The position numbers and the translations under genes were made by a program. Positions 50,840 through 59,159 of a DNA stretch of 64,000 bases are shown here, one piece after another. Below the pieces are notes generated by a model. That model did not search any database, was not told the DNA's origin, and was given only the letters and a program-made list of their open reading frames with translations. This stretch comes from Mesorhizobium sp. SARCC-RB16n (lineage in GTDB: Bacteria > Pseudomonadota > Alphaproteobacteria > Rhizobiales > Rhizobiaceae), in assembly GCF_008520305.1 (NCBI RefSeq), contig NZ_ML703269.1, forward strand, positions 124,001-188,000, written 5' to 3'. Numbering within the stretch: the stretch's first letter is position 1; each line of letters opens with the position of its first letter.

Positions 50840-52111
50840 TTAGACCGGTTCCCGCGCCATGACAAGGCAAGTGTTCTGGCCGCCGAAGCCGAAGGAGTTC
50901 GACAGTACGGTGCGAACCTGCGCATCGCGCTTCTTGTTCGGCACGACGTCGAGCACGATCGCCGGGTCGGGATTGTCATAGTTGATGGTCGGGGGAATGA
51001 CGCTTTCGCGCATCGTCATCAGCGAAAACGCCGCTTCGACCGCGCCCGCCGCAGACAGCGTGTGGCCGATCATCGACTTGTTGGACGAGATCGGCATCGA
51101 GCCAATGCGCTCGCCAAACACCGTCGACAGCGACAGGTGCTCCATCTTGTCGTTTTCCGGCGTCGAGGTGCCGTGTGCATTGACATAGTCGATCTCGTCG
51201 TCGCCGAGGCCCGCATCGGCAAGTGCGGCCCGGACAGCGGCAATCGCCGGCGAACCGTCCGGCTTGGAGCGGGTGCGATGGAAATCGTCGGCCTTTTCGC
51301 CACAACCGCTAAGGATGCCGAGAACAGCGGCCCCTCGGGCAAGCGCTGCCTCCAGCGATTCCAGCACCAGAGCACCGGACCCTTCAGCCAATACGAAGCC
51401 GTCACGGTCCTTGGAAAACGGCTTGGAAGCCTTTTCCGGATTATCGTTGTGGGTGGAGAGAGCCGACAGCAGCGAGAAGCGGATCAGCGCCTCGGCGGTC
51501 GCCGAGCCGTCGGCGCCGATCGACAGCGCCTGGTCGCATTCGCCACGGCGGATCGCCTCGACGCCGAGCTGGATGGCGGTGGCGCCGGAGGCGCAAGCGG
51601 TCGAGAGCGTGATCGGCAGGCCGCGCGTGCCGAAGCGGTCGGCGAGCCGGTCGGCGATCGAGCCGAACTGGGTGGTTTCGAAGACATCGAGTTCCTTCAG
51701 GCCGCGCGCCACGCGCAGCAGCCTTTCGGCGCCGGAATCCTGCTTGTCGGAATTGTAGAGCGCGAAGCGGTCGTGCCAGTCGAGTTCGACCGGCGGCGAG
51801 GCAAGAAAGAGAGGACCGCCGAAATCACCGGCATTCAGGCCGGCTTCGCCGACAGCCTCCTGCGCCGCCGTTTCCGCCAGCTCATAGGTGAGGAGGCTTG
51901 CTCCCCTGGAGCTCGACGGCAGAAAATCGACCATGCCGGAGATGCGCGTGTTGAGGTGATCGACCGGGAAACGGGTGATCGGGTGGATGCCCGACTTGCC
52001 CGAGGTCAGCGCCGCCCAATTGTCTGATTTGCCGACGCCGAGCGAGGTCACCACGCCGATGCCGGTCACGGCGACAATCGGCCTGCCCATGTGATCTCTG
52101 AAATTGGCCAT
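50840..52111 (-). CDS. Beta-ketoacyl-ACP synthase, catalytically complete (FabF1XL-like)
   Basis: 423 residues. The nucleophile is in STACASGATA, and both histidines are present in NAHGTSTPEND and NKSMIGHTLSAAGA, so the Cys-His-His triad is intact. It condenses malonyl units for extension of the AcpXL-bound chain. ATG 52111 is preceded by GGGAG. It follows the Cys-less paralogue at 52158-53348 by 46 bases, forming a KS/chain-length-factor-like pair as in type II polyketide systems. Confidence 0.92.
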   Translation of the reverse strand: MANFRDHMGRPIVAVTGIGVVTSLGVGKSDNWAALTSGKSGIHPITRFPVDHLNTRISGMVDFLPSSSRGASLLTYELAETAAQEAVGEAGLNAGDFGGPLFLASPPVELDWHDRFALYNSDKQDSGAERLLRVARGLKELDVFETTQFGSIADRLADRFGTRGLPITLSTACASGATAIQLGVEAIRRGECDQALSIGADGSATAEALIRFSLLSALSTHNDNPEKASKPFSKDRDGFVLAEGSGALVLESLEAALARGAAVLGILSGCGEKADDFHRTRSKPDGSPAIAAVRAALADAGLGDDEIDYVNAHGTSTPENDKMEHLSLSTVFGERIGSMPISSNKSMIGHTLSAAGAVEAAFSLMTMRESVIPPTINYDNPDPAIVLDVVPNKKRDAQVRTVLSNSFGFGGQNTCLVMAREPV

Positions 52112-52157
52112 CCGGGAGCCCTCTTGATCTCTGCAGCACGATCGCGAAAACGCCGCC

Positions 52158-53348
52158 TCAAGCGGCGTTGACCAGCGCCATGCCCTCGAATTGGTGATAA
52201 CCGATCGCCGTTGCAAGGACGCTCGCGGGAATGCCTTCAAACGGCTTTTCGGCCGCGGCGTCAAAGACGGGGTAGGCGGCCTTGCGGTCGACGGCGAGTG
52301 CCGCCAGCGCCACGGCGAAGGGAAACTGTGCTTCCTTCATGTGCCCGGTCAGTGTCGCGAAACCGCGCGCCGATATCGCCGGATTAGCGTCGAGCGCCGC
52401 CTTTTCGGCTGATGTTGCCGCATGCGCGCCGGATGCGCCCGACATGGCGAGCAGCTTGCCGTTCGGCTGCGCCGCCTGCTTGAGCAGGAGAGCGATCTCG
52501 GCGTCGAGTTCTCCGCGCGCCCGCCTGGCGCGGCCGGAGACGACAGGTCCAAGCTCAGCGTAAATCCTGCGCCCGCGGCTTGCCGCGTGTTCGCGCTGCT
52601 CGAGCACCAGGAAGGCGCCGCCGGAACCCGACACGACGCCGCCGCCCTCGGCGCCCTGCCTTTGCCAGACAGGCTTCCATGGGCCGCGATGCAGATAACC
52701 GGCGAGCTCATAGCCGAGCAGCATGTCGGAATGTTCGGTCTGGAAGGCGCCGCCGACCAGGATGTGCGTCGACTGGCCGGAACGGATGCGCGCTGCCGCC
52801 GTCTCGACGGCGGCGACGCCGGCACCTTCCTCACCCATGAAGGTGCGCGAGGATCCCGTCACCTTGTGGACGATGGAGATGTTGCCGGCGAGCAGATTGG
52901 AAAGCTGCGCCAGGAACAGGGTTGGGCGCAGCTCGGTGGTCAGCTTCTCGTTGAGCAGCACGTCGCGGTCGTTGCGGCTCTCCGACGCGGCGAGAATGTC
53001 GGCGTCCACGGCCTCGTCGCGCTCACCGCCGCCGGCGGCCACCACCATGTCCATGGTGGTGCAGAGTTCGTCATTGCCCTTGATTCCGGCATCGTCCAGC
53101 GCAAGTCCGGCGGCATAGGTGCCGAGCCGCTGCCATGTCTCCATCTGGCGCTGGTCGCCCCGCTTGGCGATCTGCAGGTTCCAGTCGATTTCGGGCAGTG
53201 GATGAACCGTGTAGGGCGCAAAGCGCGCGGCTTCGAGCACCGGCTTCTGGCTGGGCTGCGCCAGCTTCTGCCAGTGGGTATCAGGACCTTCCCCCAGCGA
53301 GGAAACAAGGCCGATACCTGTGATGACGACGTCGTGCGGGCTGCTCAT
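52158..53348 (-). CDS. Beta-ketoacyl-synthase-like protein without active-site cysteine (FabF2XL-like)
   Basis: 396 residues with the thiolase fold of a KAS: VVITGIGLVSSLGEG at the start, FMGEEGAGVAAVETAAARIRSG in the nucleophile-elbow position and GHMKEAQFPFAVALAALAV near the C-terminus. The segment aligned to TACASG reads FMGEEG, so the cysteine is replaced by glycine, and the first histidine motif is not recognisable. It is therefore likely a non-catalytic partner that sets chain length for the adjacent synthase. It lies 54 bases after acpXL. Confidence 0.88.
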   Translation of the reverse strand: MSSPHDVVITGIGLVSSLGEGPDTHWQKLAQPSQKPVLEAARFAPYTVHPLPEIDWNLQIAKRGDQRQMETWQRLGTYAAGLALDDAGIKGNDELCTTMDMVVAAGGGERDEAVDADILAASESRNDRDVLLNEKLTTELRPTLFLAQLSNLLAGNISIVHKVTGSSRTFMGEEGAGVAAVETAAARIRSGQSTHILVGGAFQTEHSDMLLGYELAGYLHRGPWKPVWQRQGAEGGGVVSGSGGAFLVLEQREHAASRGRRIYAELGPVVSGRARRARGELDAEIALLLKQAAQPNGKLLAMSGASGAHAATSAEKAALDANPAISARGFATLTGHMKEAQFPFAVALAALAVDRKAAYPVFDAAAEKPFEGIPASVLATAIGYHQFEGMALVNAA

Positions 53349-53402
53349 GAGCGGCTTTGTGGGTCAGGTGACGGAGCGCGTCAAGTCACGCGCCCTGTGA
53401 CC

Positions 53403-53696
53403 TCAGGCGGTCTTGGCGGCAACCAGCGCGTCGATCTTGGCGCACAGGTTCTTCATGACGAAGTAATCGTCGGTCGAAGCCTTGCCGTCATTGACTTCCT
53501 GGGTCCACTTTTCCAGCGGCACCTTGATGCCGAATTCCTTGTCGATGGCGAAGACGATGTCGAGGAAGTCGAGGCTGTCGATGCCGAGATCGTCAATGGT
53601 ATGGCTCTCGGGCGTGATGGTGTCGATATCGATCTCGCTGGTGTCGGCAATGATCTTGGCGACTTTGTCGAACGTGGTGGAGTTCGTCGTGGACAA
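53403..53696 (-). CDS. acpXL: Acyl carrier protein AcpXL
   Basis: 97 residues from a TTG that lies 8 bases after AAGGA. The phosphopantetheine serine is in [10 protein letters not shown] near residue 40; [19 protein letters not shown] before it and [18 protein letters not shown] after it fit AcpXL rather than the fatty-acid AcpP. It carries the very-long-chain acyl group destined for lipid A in the cytoplasm. It is the first gene of the cluster. In the rhizobial order I recall, fabZXL should follow next; here no such gene lies between acpXL and the KAS gene. Confidence 0.93.
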   Translation of the reverse strand: MSTTNSTTFDKVAKIIADTSEIDIDTITPESHTIDDLGIDSLDFLDIVFAIDKEFGIKVPLEKWTQEVNDGKASTDDYFVMKNLCAKIDALVAAKTA

Positions 53697-53912
53697 GGGC
53701 TTTTCCTTCTTTGCGGGCGGAATCTGTCCGCAGCTTGTTTGGGCGCTGTCTAATCGGTTTTTCCCGGCAGGAAAAGGCCTGATAAGCCGGGCGCAGATGG
53801 GTAGCGCGGCAAGGAAACGCAAGAAGGGCTGCCGGTTGACCCGGCGGCCCTTCCATTGACGTAACGTAAGCTCAGCTGTCATTTCGGCAACACGATCATA
53901 TTACCGGTTTTT

Positions 53913-53932
53913 TGTACCAATGTACCATGGTA
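53913..53932. promoter_or_regulatory. Direct repeat and palindrome before a small putative DNA-binding gene
   Basis: TGTACCA occurs twice in a row (53913-53919 and 53921-53927), and the second copy runs into TACCATGGTA (53923-53932), a perfect palindrome. The block ends 11 bases before the ATG at 53944. It may be an operator for the encoded protein. Low sequence complexity alone would not explain it. Confidence 0.45.
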
Positions 53933-53943
53933 GCATTCCTGTC

Positions 53944-54210
53944 ATGGACATTGAACGCGTGCAGACCGGGGTCCGTCTGGAAAAACGATTGGTGAAGGTG
54001 CTCAAGGCCCTAGCCGAGCATGGCGATATGAGCCTCGGCGATCTCATCGAAGGCATCGTGCTGCATGCTTTCGAAGGCCAGACGCCGTTTTCGCCGGCGA
54101 CCCTGGAAACGATCAGCCAGCTGAAACGTATCTACGGGCTGGAACTTGGCGCGGCGGACAGCCACCGTCTGACCGAACGGAGGAGAACGGCGGATGACGA
54201 GCCATCTTGA
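53944..54210 (+). CDS. Small hypothetical protein, ribbon-helix-helix-like
   Basis: 88 residues. The N-terminal half (ERVQTGVRLEKRLVKVLKAL, GDMSLGDLIEGIVLHAFEG) resembles the strand-helix-helix of ribbon-helix-helix DNA-binding proteins. The C-terminus is basic and polar. It has no signal peptide. It overlaps the following SRPBCC gene by 17 bases, so the two are an operon, and the repeat at 53913-53932 could be its own operator. The start codon lacks a good Shine-Dalgarno sequence; ATG 53920 gives a longer form. Confidence 0.65.
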   Translation: MDIERVQTGVRLEKRLVKVLKALAEHGDMSLGDLIEGIVLHAFEGQTPFSPATLETISQLKRIYGLELGAADSHRLTERRRTADDEPS

Positions 54211-54661
54211 GCGCCGCCACGATATCGTCCTTTCCGGGGCGGTCGAACGCGTTTTTCCGCTGTTTACGCCGATCGGCGAAACCTTGTGGGTAGAGGGCTG
54301 GCATCCGGAGTTTCTGCACCCGCAAAGTGGCGAAACGCGGCAAGGCATGGTCTTCCGGACCGTTCATGGCGATGAGACAACACTCTGGGCCTGCACTGAC
54401 TGGGATCCACTGGCACATCGCGTTCGCTATGTCAGGGTCACGCCGGATTCGCGTTTCGGATTTGTCGAGGTGGCGTGTCAGGCTGTGGACGGAGGCACAC
54501 AGGCATCGATTGCCTATGCCTTCACGGCGTTGAACGCCGCCGGCGAGACCCATCTATCGGCGCTGACGGTGGACGCATATGAGCATATGATCGAGGCGTG
54601 GAAGGTCCGCATCGACGCGTGGCTGCTTACAAACGCGTCAACTGGTTCCGACGGTCACTAG
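54194..54661 (+). CDS. SRPBCC-fold (START/polyketide cyclase-like) protein
   Basis: 155 residues. HDIVLSGAVERVFPLFTPIGETLWVEGW at the start and AAGETHLSALTVDAYEHMIEAWKVRID at the end match the helix-grip fold of the SRPBCC superfamily, which binds hydrophobic ligands in a deep pocket. The ligand is unknown. GGAGGAGAA gives a strong ribosome site inside the upstream gene, with which it overlaps by 17 bases. Its 3' end overlaps the convergent phosphatase gene by 4 bases. Confidence 0.8.
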   Translation: MTSHLERRHDIVLSGAVERVFPLFTPIGETLWVEGWHPEFLHPQSGETRQGMVFRTVHGDETTLWACTDWDPLAHRVRYVRVTPDSRFGFVEVACQAVDGGTQASIAYAFTALNAAGETHLSALTVDAYEHMIEAWKVRIDAWLLTNASTGSDGH

Positions 54662-55206
54662 AAGGTGACGCGGCCAAGCACGCGCAGGCCATTGCCCTGC
54701 GGCTCTACCACCACGGCCTCGCCTTCGCGCGGCGACACGCCGGTCAGCGCAACGATATTTTCGAGATGGGTAACCATGACCAGATTGTCGGAACCGGTAT
54801 AGGCGCGGATTTCCTTCATCACCGCCGCGATCTGCGCCGCCTTCTCGGCCGCGTCGCTCTTCAAGAGGTCGAGCGGTGCGAACAGTTCCGGCTCAATCTC
54901 GAAGGCGGTGCGCGCCGTGTCGAGGCAGCGGCAATAGCGGCTGGACAGAAGGCGCGCGATGGGAGCCGCGCGGGCGGCAAACAGGGCGCCGATCTTGCTT
55001 GCCTGCTGCTTGCCGCGCGCCGACAGATTGACCTGGGTGGCGCAATTGCCGATGTCGAAATTGGCCGGGTCGGTGGTGCCGGTGACCATGGCGTGGCGCA
55101 GCAGCACGACATGGCCGCCGTCGCGCAGCAGCGCCCAACCGGCGTCCGTCGCGTGCGCGGCGGCGGGGACGACAAGCAGGAACAACGCCAAGGCAAACCG
55201 GATCAT
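54658..55206 (-). CDS. Histidine phosphatase family protein, exported
   Basis: 182 residues. A signal peptide MIRFALALFLLVVPAAAHA is followed by VVLLRHAMVTGTTDP, where LRHA is the RHG-type catalytic motif with the phosphorylated histidine. SSRYCRCLDTARTAF holds the second conserved arginine, and VMVTHLENIVALTG the second histidine. It should be periplasmic and hydrolyse a phosphoester. GGAAGGG lies upstream of the ATG at 55206; a longer frame begins at 55272 but would bury the signal peptide. Confidence 0.88.
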   Translation of the reverse strand: MIRFALALFLLVVPAAAHATDAGWALLRDGGHVVLLRHAMVTGTTDPANFDIGNCATQVNLSARGKQQASKIGALFAARAAPIARLLSSRYCRCLDTARTAFEIEPELFAPLDLLKSDAAEKAAQIAAVMKEIRAYTGSDNLVMVTHLENIVALTGVSPREGEAVVVEPQGNGLRVLGRVTF

Positions 55207-55306
55207 CGCCACCCTTCCATGAGACCGCATCGGGCTCCAACCATTCGCATATAGGGATTGGAAAGCGGGCACAAAGACAAGCCGGGAGTCGGCCGCGTTT
55301 CAGGCC

Positions 55307-55402
55307 TCACTTTTTGGCGAGTTGATGCTTCACCAGGTTGATCTTCTGGTCGGTGAACGGGATGGGGATCGTGTAGCCGGCTTCGGTAAAGCTTGCCAGC
55401 CG
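55307..55402 (-). pseudogene. Remnant of a membrane-channel-like gene (C-terminal tail only)
   Basis: The minus frame ending in TGA at 55307-55309 reads LASFTEAGYTIPIPFTDQKI and ends LVKHQLAKK. The F-x-EAG-x-x-IP-x-P pattern is like the C-terminal end of MscS-type mechanosensitive channels. No start codon or upstream body exists; a stop lies about 50 codons before the end. I take it as a decayed gene end. The assignment to MscS is tentative. Confidence 0.4.
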
Positions 55403-55460
55403 ACGATGATCAAATTCGGGCGCGATTGCGCCGCGACCGTGGGTCGCCTATCCCTGAAAA

Positions 55461-56411
55461 ATGTCTCCGCTCATAGAAACCGTCCTGTTCGTCTTCAGTC
55501 TTGTCGCGCTCGGCTATCTGGCTGGGCTCACAGGCTATTTGAGACCGGCGAGCGGCGAGGGGATATCCGACTTCGCGGTTTCGGTGGCAATGCCACTGCT
55601 TCTGTTCCAGACCATGGTCAAGGCGGATTTCCACGGCGTGGCGCCATGGCCGCTGTGGGGCGCCTATTTCACCGCCGTGGCGATCACCTGGGCCGCCGGC
55701 CATGTCGTCACCACGCGGATCTTCGGACGCGACGCGCGCGCCGGGGTCGTCGGCGGCGTATCGTCCGCCTACTCCAATGTCGTGCTGCTCGGCGCTCCCT
55801 TCATCCTTGGTATATTCGGTCCGAGCGGCTTCGAAGTGCTGTCGCTGTTGGTCTCGGTGCATCTGCCGATCATGATGATGGCTTCGATCGTGCTGTTCGA
55901 GATGTTCGGCCGGGGCAGCGGCGAACATGTGCATCCGTTGCGGGTCCTGCGCGGCTTCCTGAGGCGGCTGTTCATCAACCCGCTGATCATCGGCATTCTC
56001 CTGGGGCTGGCATGGCGGCTCAGCGGCGTGCCGCTGCCCGGTCTCGTCATGCGGCTGGTCGATGCGCTGGCGAATACGGCCGGGCCGGTGGCGCTGTTTG
56101 CCATGGGGCTCAGCCTGCGCCGCTTCGGCATATCAGGCAATGTACGGCCGGCGCTGGCGCTCTCGGTGCTGAAGCTGTTCCTGATGCCGGCGCTGGTTCT
56201 TGCCTTCGTTTGGCTGCTCGGCCTGCCGCCGTTAACGGCCAAGGTGGCGGTCGTGGTGGCGGCACTGCCCTCCGGCATCAACTCCTATCTCATCGCCGTC
56301 CAGTTCAACACCGGCCAGGCACTGGCGTCGAACCAGATGACCATCGCCACCGCCTGCGCGGTCATCACCACCGCCTTCTGGCTGACGGTTGTCCTGCATG
56401 TTTTCGGGTGA
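55461..56411 (+). CDS. AEC (auxin efflux carrier) family transporter
   Basis: 316 residues with about ten membrane segments in two inverted halves of five. MSPLIETVLFVFSLVALGYLAG at the start, NVVLLGAPFILGIFGP in the middle, and GINSYLIAVQFNTGQALASNQM near the C-terminus are typical of the family. Members export malonate, other carboxylates or auxin-like acids. No regulator or enzyme gene is adjacent, so the substrate is unknown. The mechanosensitive-channel remnant lies just upstream on the other strand. Confidence 0.88.
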   Translation: MSPLIETVLFVFSLVALGYLAGLTGYLRPASGEGISDFAVSVAMPLLLFQTMVKADFHGVAPWPLWGAYFTAVAITWAAGHVVTTRIFGRDARAGVVGGVSSAYSNVVLLGAPFILGIFGPSGFEVLSLLVSVHLPIMMMASIVLFEMFGRGSGEHVHPLRVLRGFLRRLFINPLIIGILLGLAWRLSGVPLPGLVMRLVDALANTAGPVALFAMGLSLRRFGISGNVRPALALSVLKLFLMPALVLAFVWLLGLPPLTAKVAVVVAALPSGINSYLIAVQFNTGQALASNQMTIATACAVITTAFWLTVVLHVFG

Positions 56412-56593
56412 GGTTGACGACGGCGTCTGCCACTCGCTCTCGCCTTGCGCTGGTCCAACCCCTATATGCCATCTTGCGATTGCTTGCGGGGCTTTCCCTA
56501 GGTTAAGAGCAATGGCTCCAGCGCGCGGCTCTGCCTGCGCTTTACCGAAGACATCCAGATAGCGGCCCGTGAGCGCCGAACGGAGGCTAGACC

Positions 56594-58051
56594 ATGCTTC
56601 AGAAAACCAGCCATTTCATGCGCCAGGCCAATCTCATCAATGGCGAATGGGTGCAGGCCGACAGCGGCCAGACGGTCGATGTGAACAATCCTGCCACCGG
56701 CCTCAAGATCGGCACGGTGCCGAAGTCGGGCAAGGCCGAGACACGCCGCGCCATCGAGGCCGCCGATGAAGCTTTCAAGACCTGGCGCAAGACGACCGCG
56801 CTCGAGCGCTCCAAGCTGCTGCGCAAGCTGCATGATGCGATGATGGACAATCAGGACGTGCTGGCCGAACTGCTCACCATCGAGCAGGGCAAGTCGCTGT
56901 TCGAATCCAAGGGCGAGATCGGTTCGGCTGCCGCCTACATCCTCTGGTTCGCCGAGGAAGGCCGCCGCACTTATGGCGACGTCGTGCCTTCGCCATGGGC
57001 GGATCGCCGCATCCTGGTGACCAAGGAACCGGTCGGCGTCATCGCCGCCATCACGCCATGGAATTTCCCGTCCTCGATGCTGGCCCGCAAGCTCGGTCCC
57101 GCACTCGCCGCAGGCTGTACCGCCGTCGTCAAGCCGGCCTCGCAGACGCCGTATTCCGGCCTCGCCTGGGGTGCGCTGGCCGAGGAAGTCGGCTTTCCCA
57201 AGGGCGTCGTCAACATCCTGACCGGTTCTGCCAGCGAGATCGGCGACGAAATCTGCGCCAATCCACTGGTATCGAAGATCACCTTCACCGGCTCGACCGA
57301 GGTCGGCAAGCTGCTCATCCAGAAGTCGTCGGTCACGGTCAAGAAGGTGTCGATGGAACTCGGTGGCAACGCGCCGTTCATCGTCTTCGACGACGCCGAT
57401 ATCGAGCGCGCCGTTGCCGGCGCGATCACGGCCAAATACCGCAATTCCGGCCAGACCTGTGTCTGCACCAACCGCTTCCTCGTCCAGGCCGGCGTCTATG
57501 ACAAGTTCGTCGAGAAGCTGGCGGCGGCCAGCAATGGCCTGAAGGTCGGTTCCGGCCTCGAAGAGGGTGTTCAGCAGGGACCACTGATCGACGAGAAGGC
57601 GGTCGAGAAGGTCGAGGAACTGATCGCCGACGCCACCGCCAAGGGCGGCAAGGTCGTTGCCGGCGGTCATCGCCATGCGCTGGGCGGCTCGTTCTTCCAG
57701 CCGACGGTGATCGCCAACGCGACGCCGAAAATGCGCTTCATGAAGGAAGAGATCTTTGGCCCGGTCGCACCCGTATTCAAGTTCGAGACCGAGGAAGAGG
57801 CCGTCGCGCTCGCCAACGACACCGAGTTCGGCCTTGCCTGTTATTTCTACACCGGCGATCTCGGCCGCGCCTTCCGGGTCATGGAAGGCTTGAAATACGG
57901 CATGGTCGGCGTCAATGAAGGCCTCATCACCACGCCGGAGGCACCGTTCGGCGGCGTCAAGGAATCCGGACTTGGCAAGGAAGGCGGACATCAGGGCATC
58001 GAGGATTACCTCGATACCAAATATGTGTGCATCGGCGGCCTCGGCCTCTGA
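56594..58051 (+). CDS. gabD: NAD(P)-dependent succinate-semialdehyde dehydrogenase
   Basis: 485-residue aldehyde dehydrogenase. ITPWNFPSSMLARKLGPALAAG binds the cofactor, SKITFTGSTEVGK is the NAD loop, the catalytic glutamate is in MELGGNAPF near residue 257, and the cysteine in GQTCVCTNR near 291. The paired Cys-x-Cys and the C-terminal GLITTPEAPFGGVKESGLGKEGG fit the GabD subgroup. It oxidises succinate semialdehyde to succinate in GABA use. GGAGG precedes the ATG. The class III aminotransferase at 31496 could supply the semialdehyde, but the two are far apart. Confidence 0.92.
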   Translation: MLQKTSHFMRQANLINGEWVQADSGQTVDVNNPATGLKIGTVPKSGKAETRRAIEAADEAFKTWRKTTALERSKLLRKLHDAMMDNQDVLAELLTIEQGKSLFESKGEIGSAAAYILWFAEEGRRTYGDVVPSPWADRRILVTKEPVGVIAAITPWNFPSSMLARKLGPALAAGCTAVVKPASQTPYSGLAWGALAEEVGFPKGVVNILTGSASEIGDEICANPLVSKITFTGSTEVGKLLIQKSSVTVKKVSMELGGNAPFIVFDDADIERAVAGAITAKYRNSGQTCVCTNRFLVQAGVYDKFVEKLAAASNGLKVGSGLEEGVQQGPLIDEKAVEKVEELIADATAKGGKVVAGGHRHALGGSFFQPTVIANATPKMRFMKEEIFGPVAPVFKFETEEEAVALANDTEFGLACYFYTGDLGRAFRVMEGLKYGMVGVNEGLITTPEAPFGGVKESGLGKEGGHQGIEDYLDTKYVCIGGLGL

Positions 58052-58136
58052 TAGGCTAGTGCTGGGGCAGGCTGGTAAACTTGCCCCAGGCTGATGAACC
58101 AGCCGAAGTCCTTTGGATCCACTGGCATTTGCGGGC

Positions 58137-59159
58137 ATGATGATGAAGGACGGCGAGGTTTTCGGCACGACACAGGCAGGCGAACCGATCCGCCGCTTCA
58201 CCATCAGGGGCGGCGGTCTCACCGCCAACATCATCGGGTTTGGCGCCATCGTCCAGGATCTGCGCCTGACCGGGCACGATGCGCCGCTGGTGCTCGGCTA
58301 TAGCAATCTTGAAGCCTATGAGACTGATACCGCGTTCTTCGGCGCGGTGGTTGGGCGCTACGCCAACCGCATCGGTGGGGGCCGTTTCACAATTGGCGGC
58401 AACCGCTACCAGACCGAGCGCAACTTCCTCGACAAGCATACGCTGCATGGCGGCTCGCAAGGCTACTCCCACCGGCCATGGGCGGTTTCGCTGCATGGCC
58501 GGGATTTCGTTACGCTCACACTGCATGATCCCGACGGCGCGATGGGCTTTCCCGGCGCGCTCGACGTTACCTGCACCTACCGGCTGAAAATTCCCGGCAC
58601 GCTCAGCGTCGAACTGACGGCGACCTGCGAGGAGCCGACGCCGTGCAATCTCACCCAGCATTCCTATTTCAACCTCGATGATGGCGGCACCGGCGACATT
58701 CTCGACCACAGGATGATGCTGAATGCCGGCGCCTATCTGCCTGTCGACGGCGACATGATCCCGACCGGCGTGGTCAAGCCGGTGGATGGCACGCCCTTCG
58801 ATTTCCGCCAGGCGCGGCCGCTGCGCATGGAGACCGAGGGGGAGCAGCTTCCCTACGACCAGAATTTCTGCCTTGCCTCAGCGCGCGGACCGCTCCGGCA
58901 AGCGTCATGGACGCAAGGGGCGAATTCCGGCGTCGAGATGGAAGTCTGGACCACGGAGCCCGGTGTCCAGCTCTATACCGGGCAATATGTGACACCACGC
59001 ACCGGCTTGGAAGGACGCAATTACAGAGCCCTCAGCGGCTTCTGCCTGGAGCCGCAAATATGGCCTGACGCGCCGAACCGGCCCTATTTCCCGCAGGCGA
59101 CCCTATGGCCGGGGGCGATCTATCATCATGTGACCGAATACCGGTTCCGGCAAGGTTAG
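58137..59159 (+). CDS. galM: Aldose 1-epimerase (mutarotase)
   Basis: 340 residues. The fold is a beta-sandwich with GRYANRIGGGRF (catalytic region near residue 82), HTLHGGSQGYSHRPW (His near 102), NLTQHSYFNLDDGG (His near 172) and a C-terminal LEPQIWPDAPN. It interconverts alpha and beta forms of free hexoses. ATG 58137 is the first of three ATGs; TTG 58113 would give 8 more residues and no start has a strong ribosome site. It is followed by the convergent sugar kinase gene, whose end overlaps this one by 4 bases. Confidence 0.9.
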   Translation: MMMKDGEVFGTTQAGEPIRRFTIRGGGLTANIIGFGAIVQDLRLTGHDAPLVLGYSNLEAYETDTAFFGAVVGRYANRIGGGRFTIGGNRYQTERNFLDKHTLHGGSQGYSHRPWAVSLHGRDFVTLTLHDPDGAMGFPGALDVTCTYRLKIPGTLSVELTATCEEPTPCNLTQHSYFNLDDGGTGDILDHRMMLNAGAYLPVDGDMIPTGVVKPVDGTPFDFRQARPLRMETEGEQLPYDQNFCLASARGPLRQASWTQGANSGVEMEVWTTEPGVQLYTGQYVTPRTGLEGRNYRALSGFCLEPQIWPDAPNRPYFPQATLWPGAIYHHVTEYRFRQG

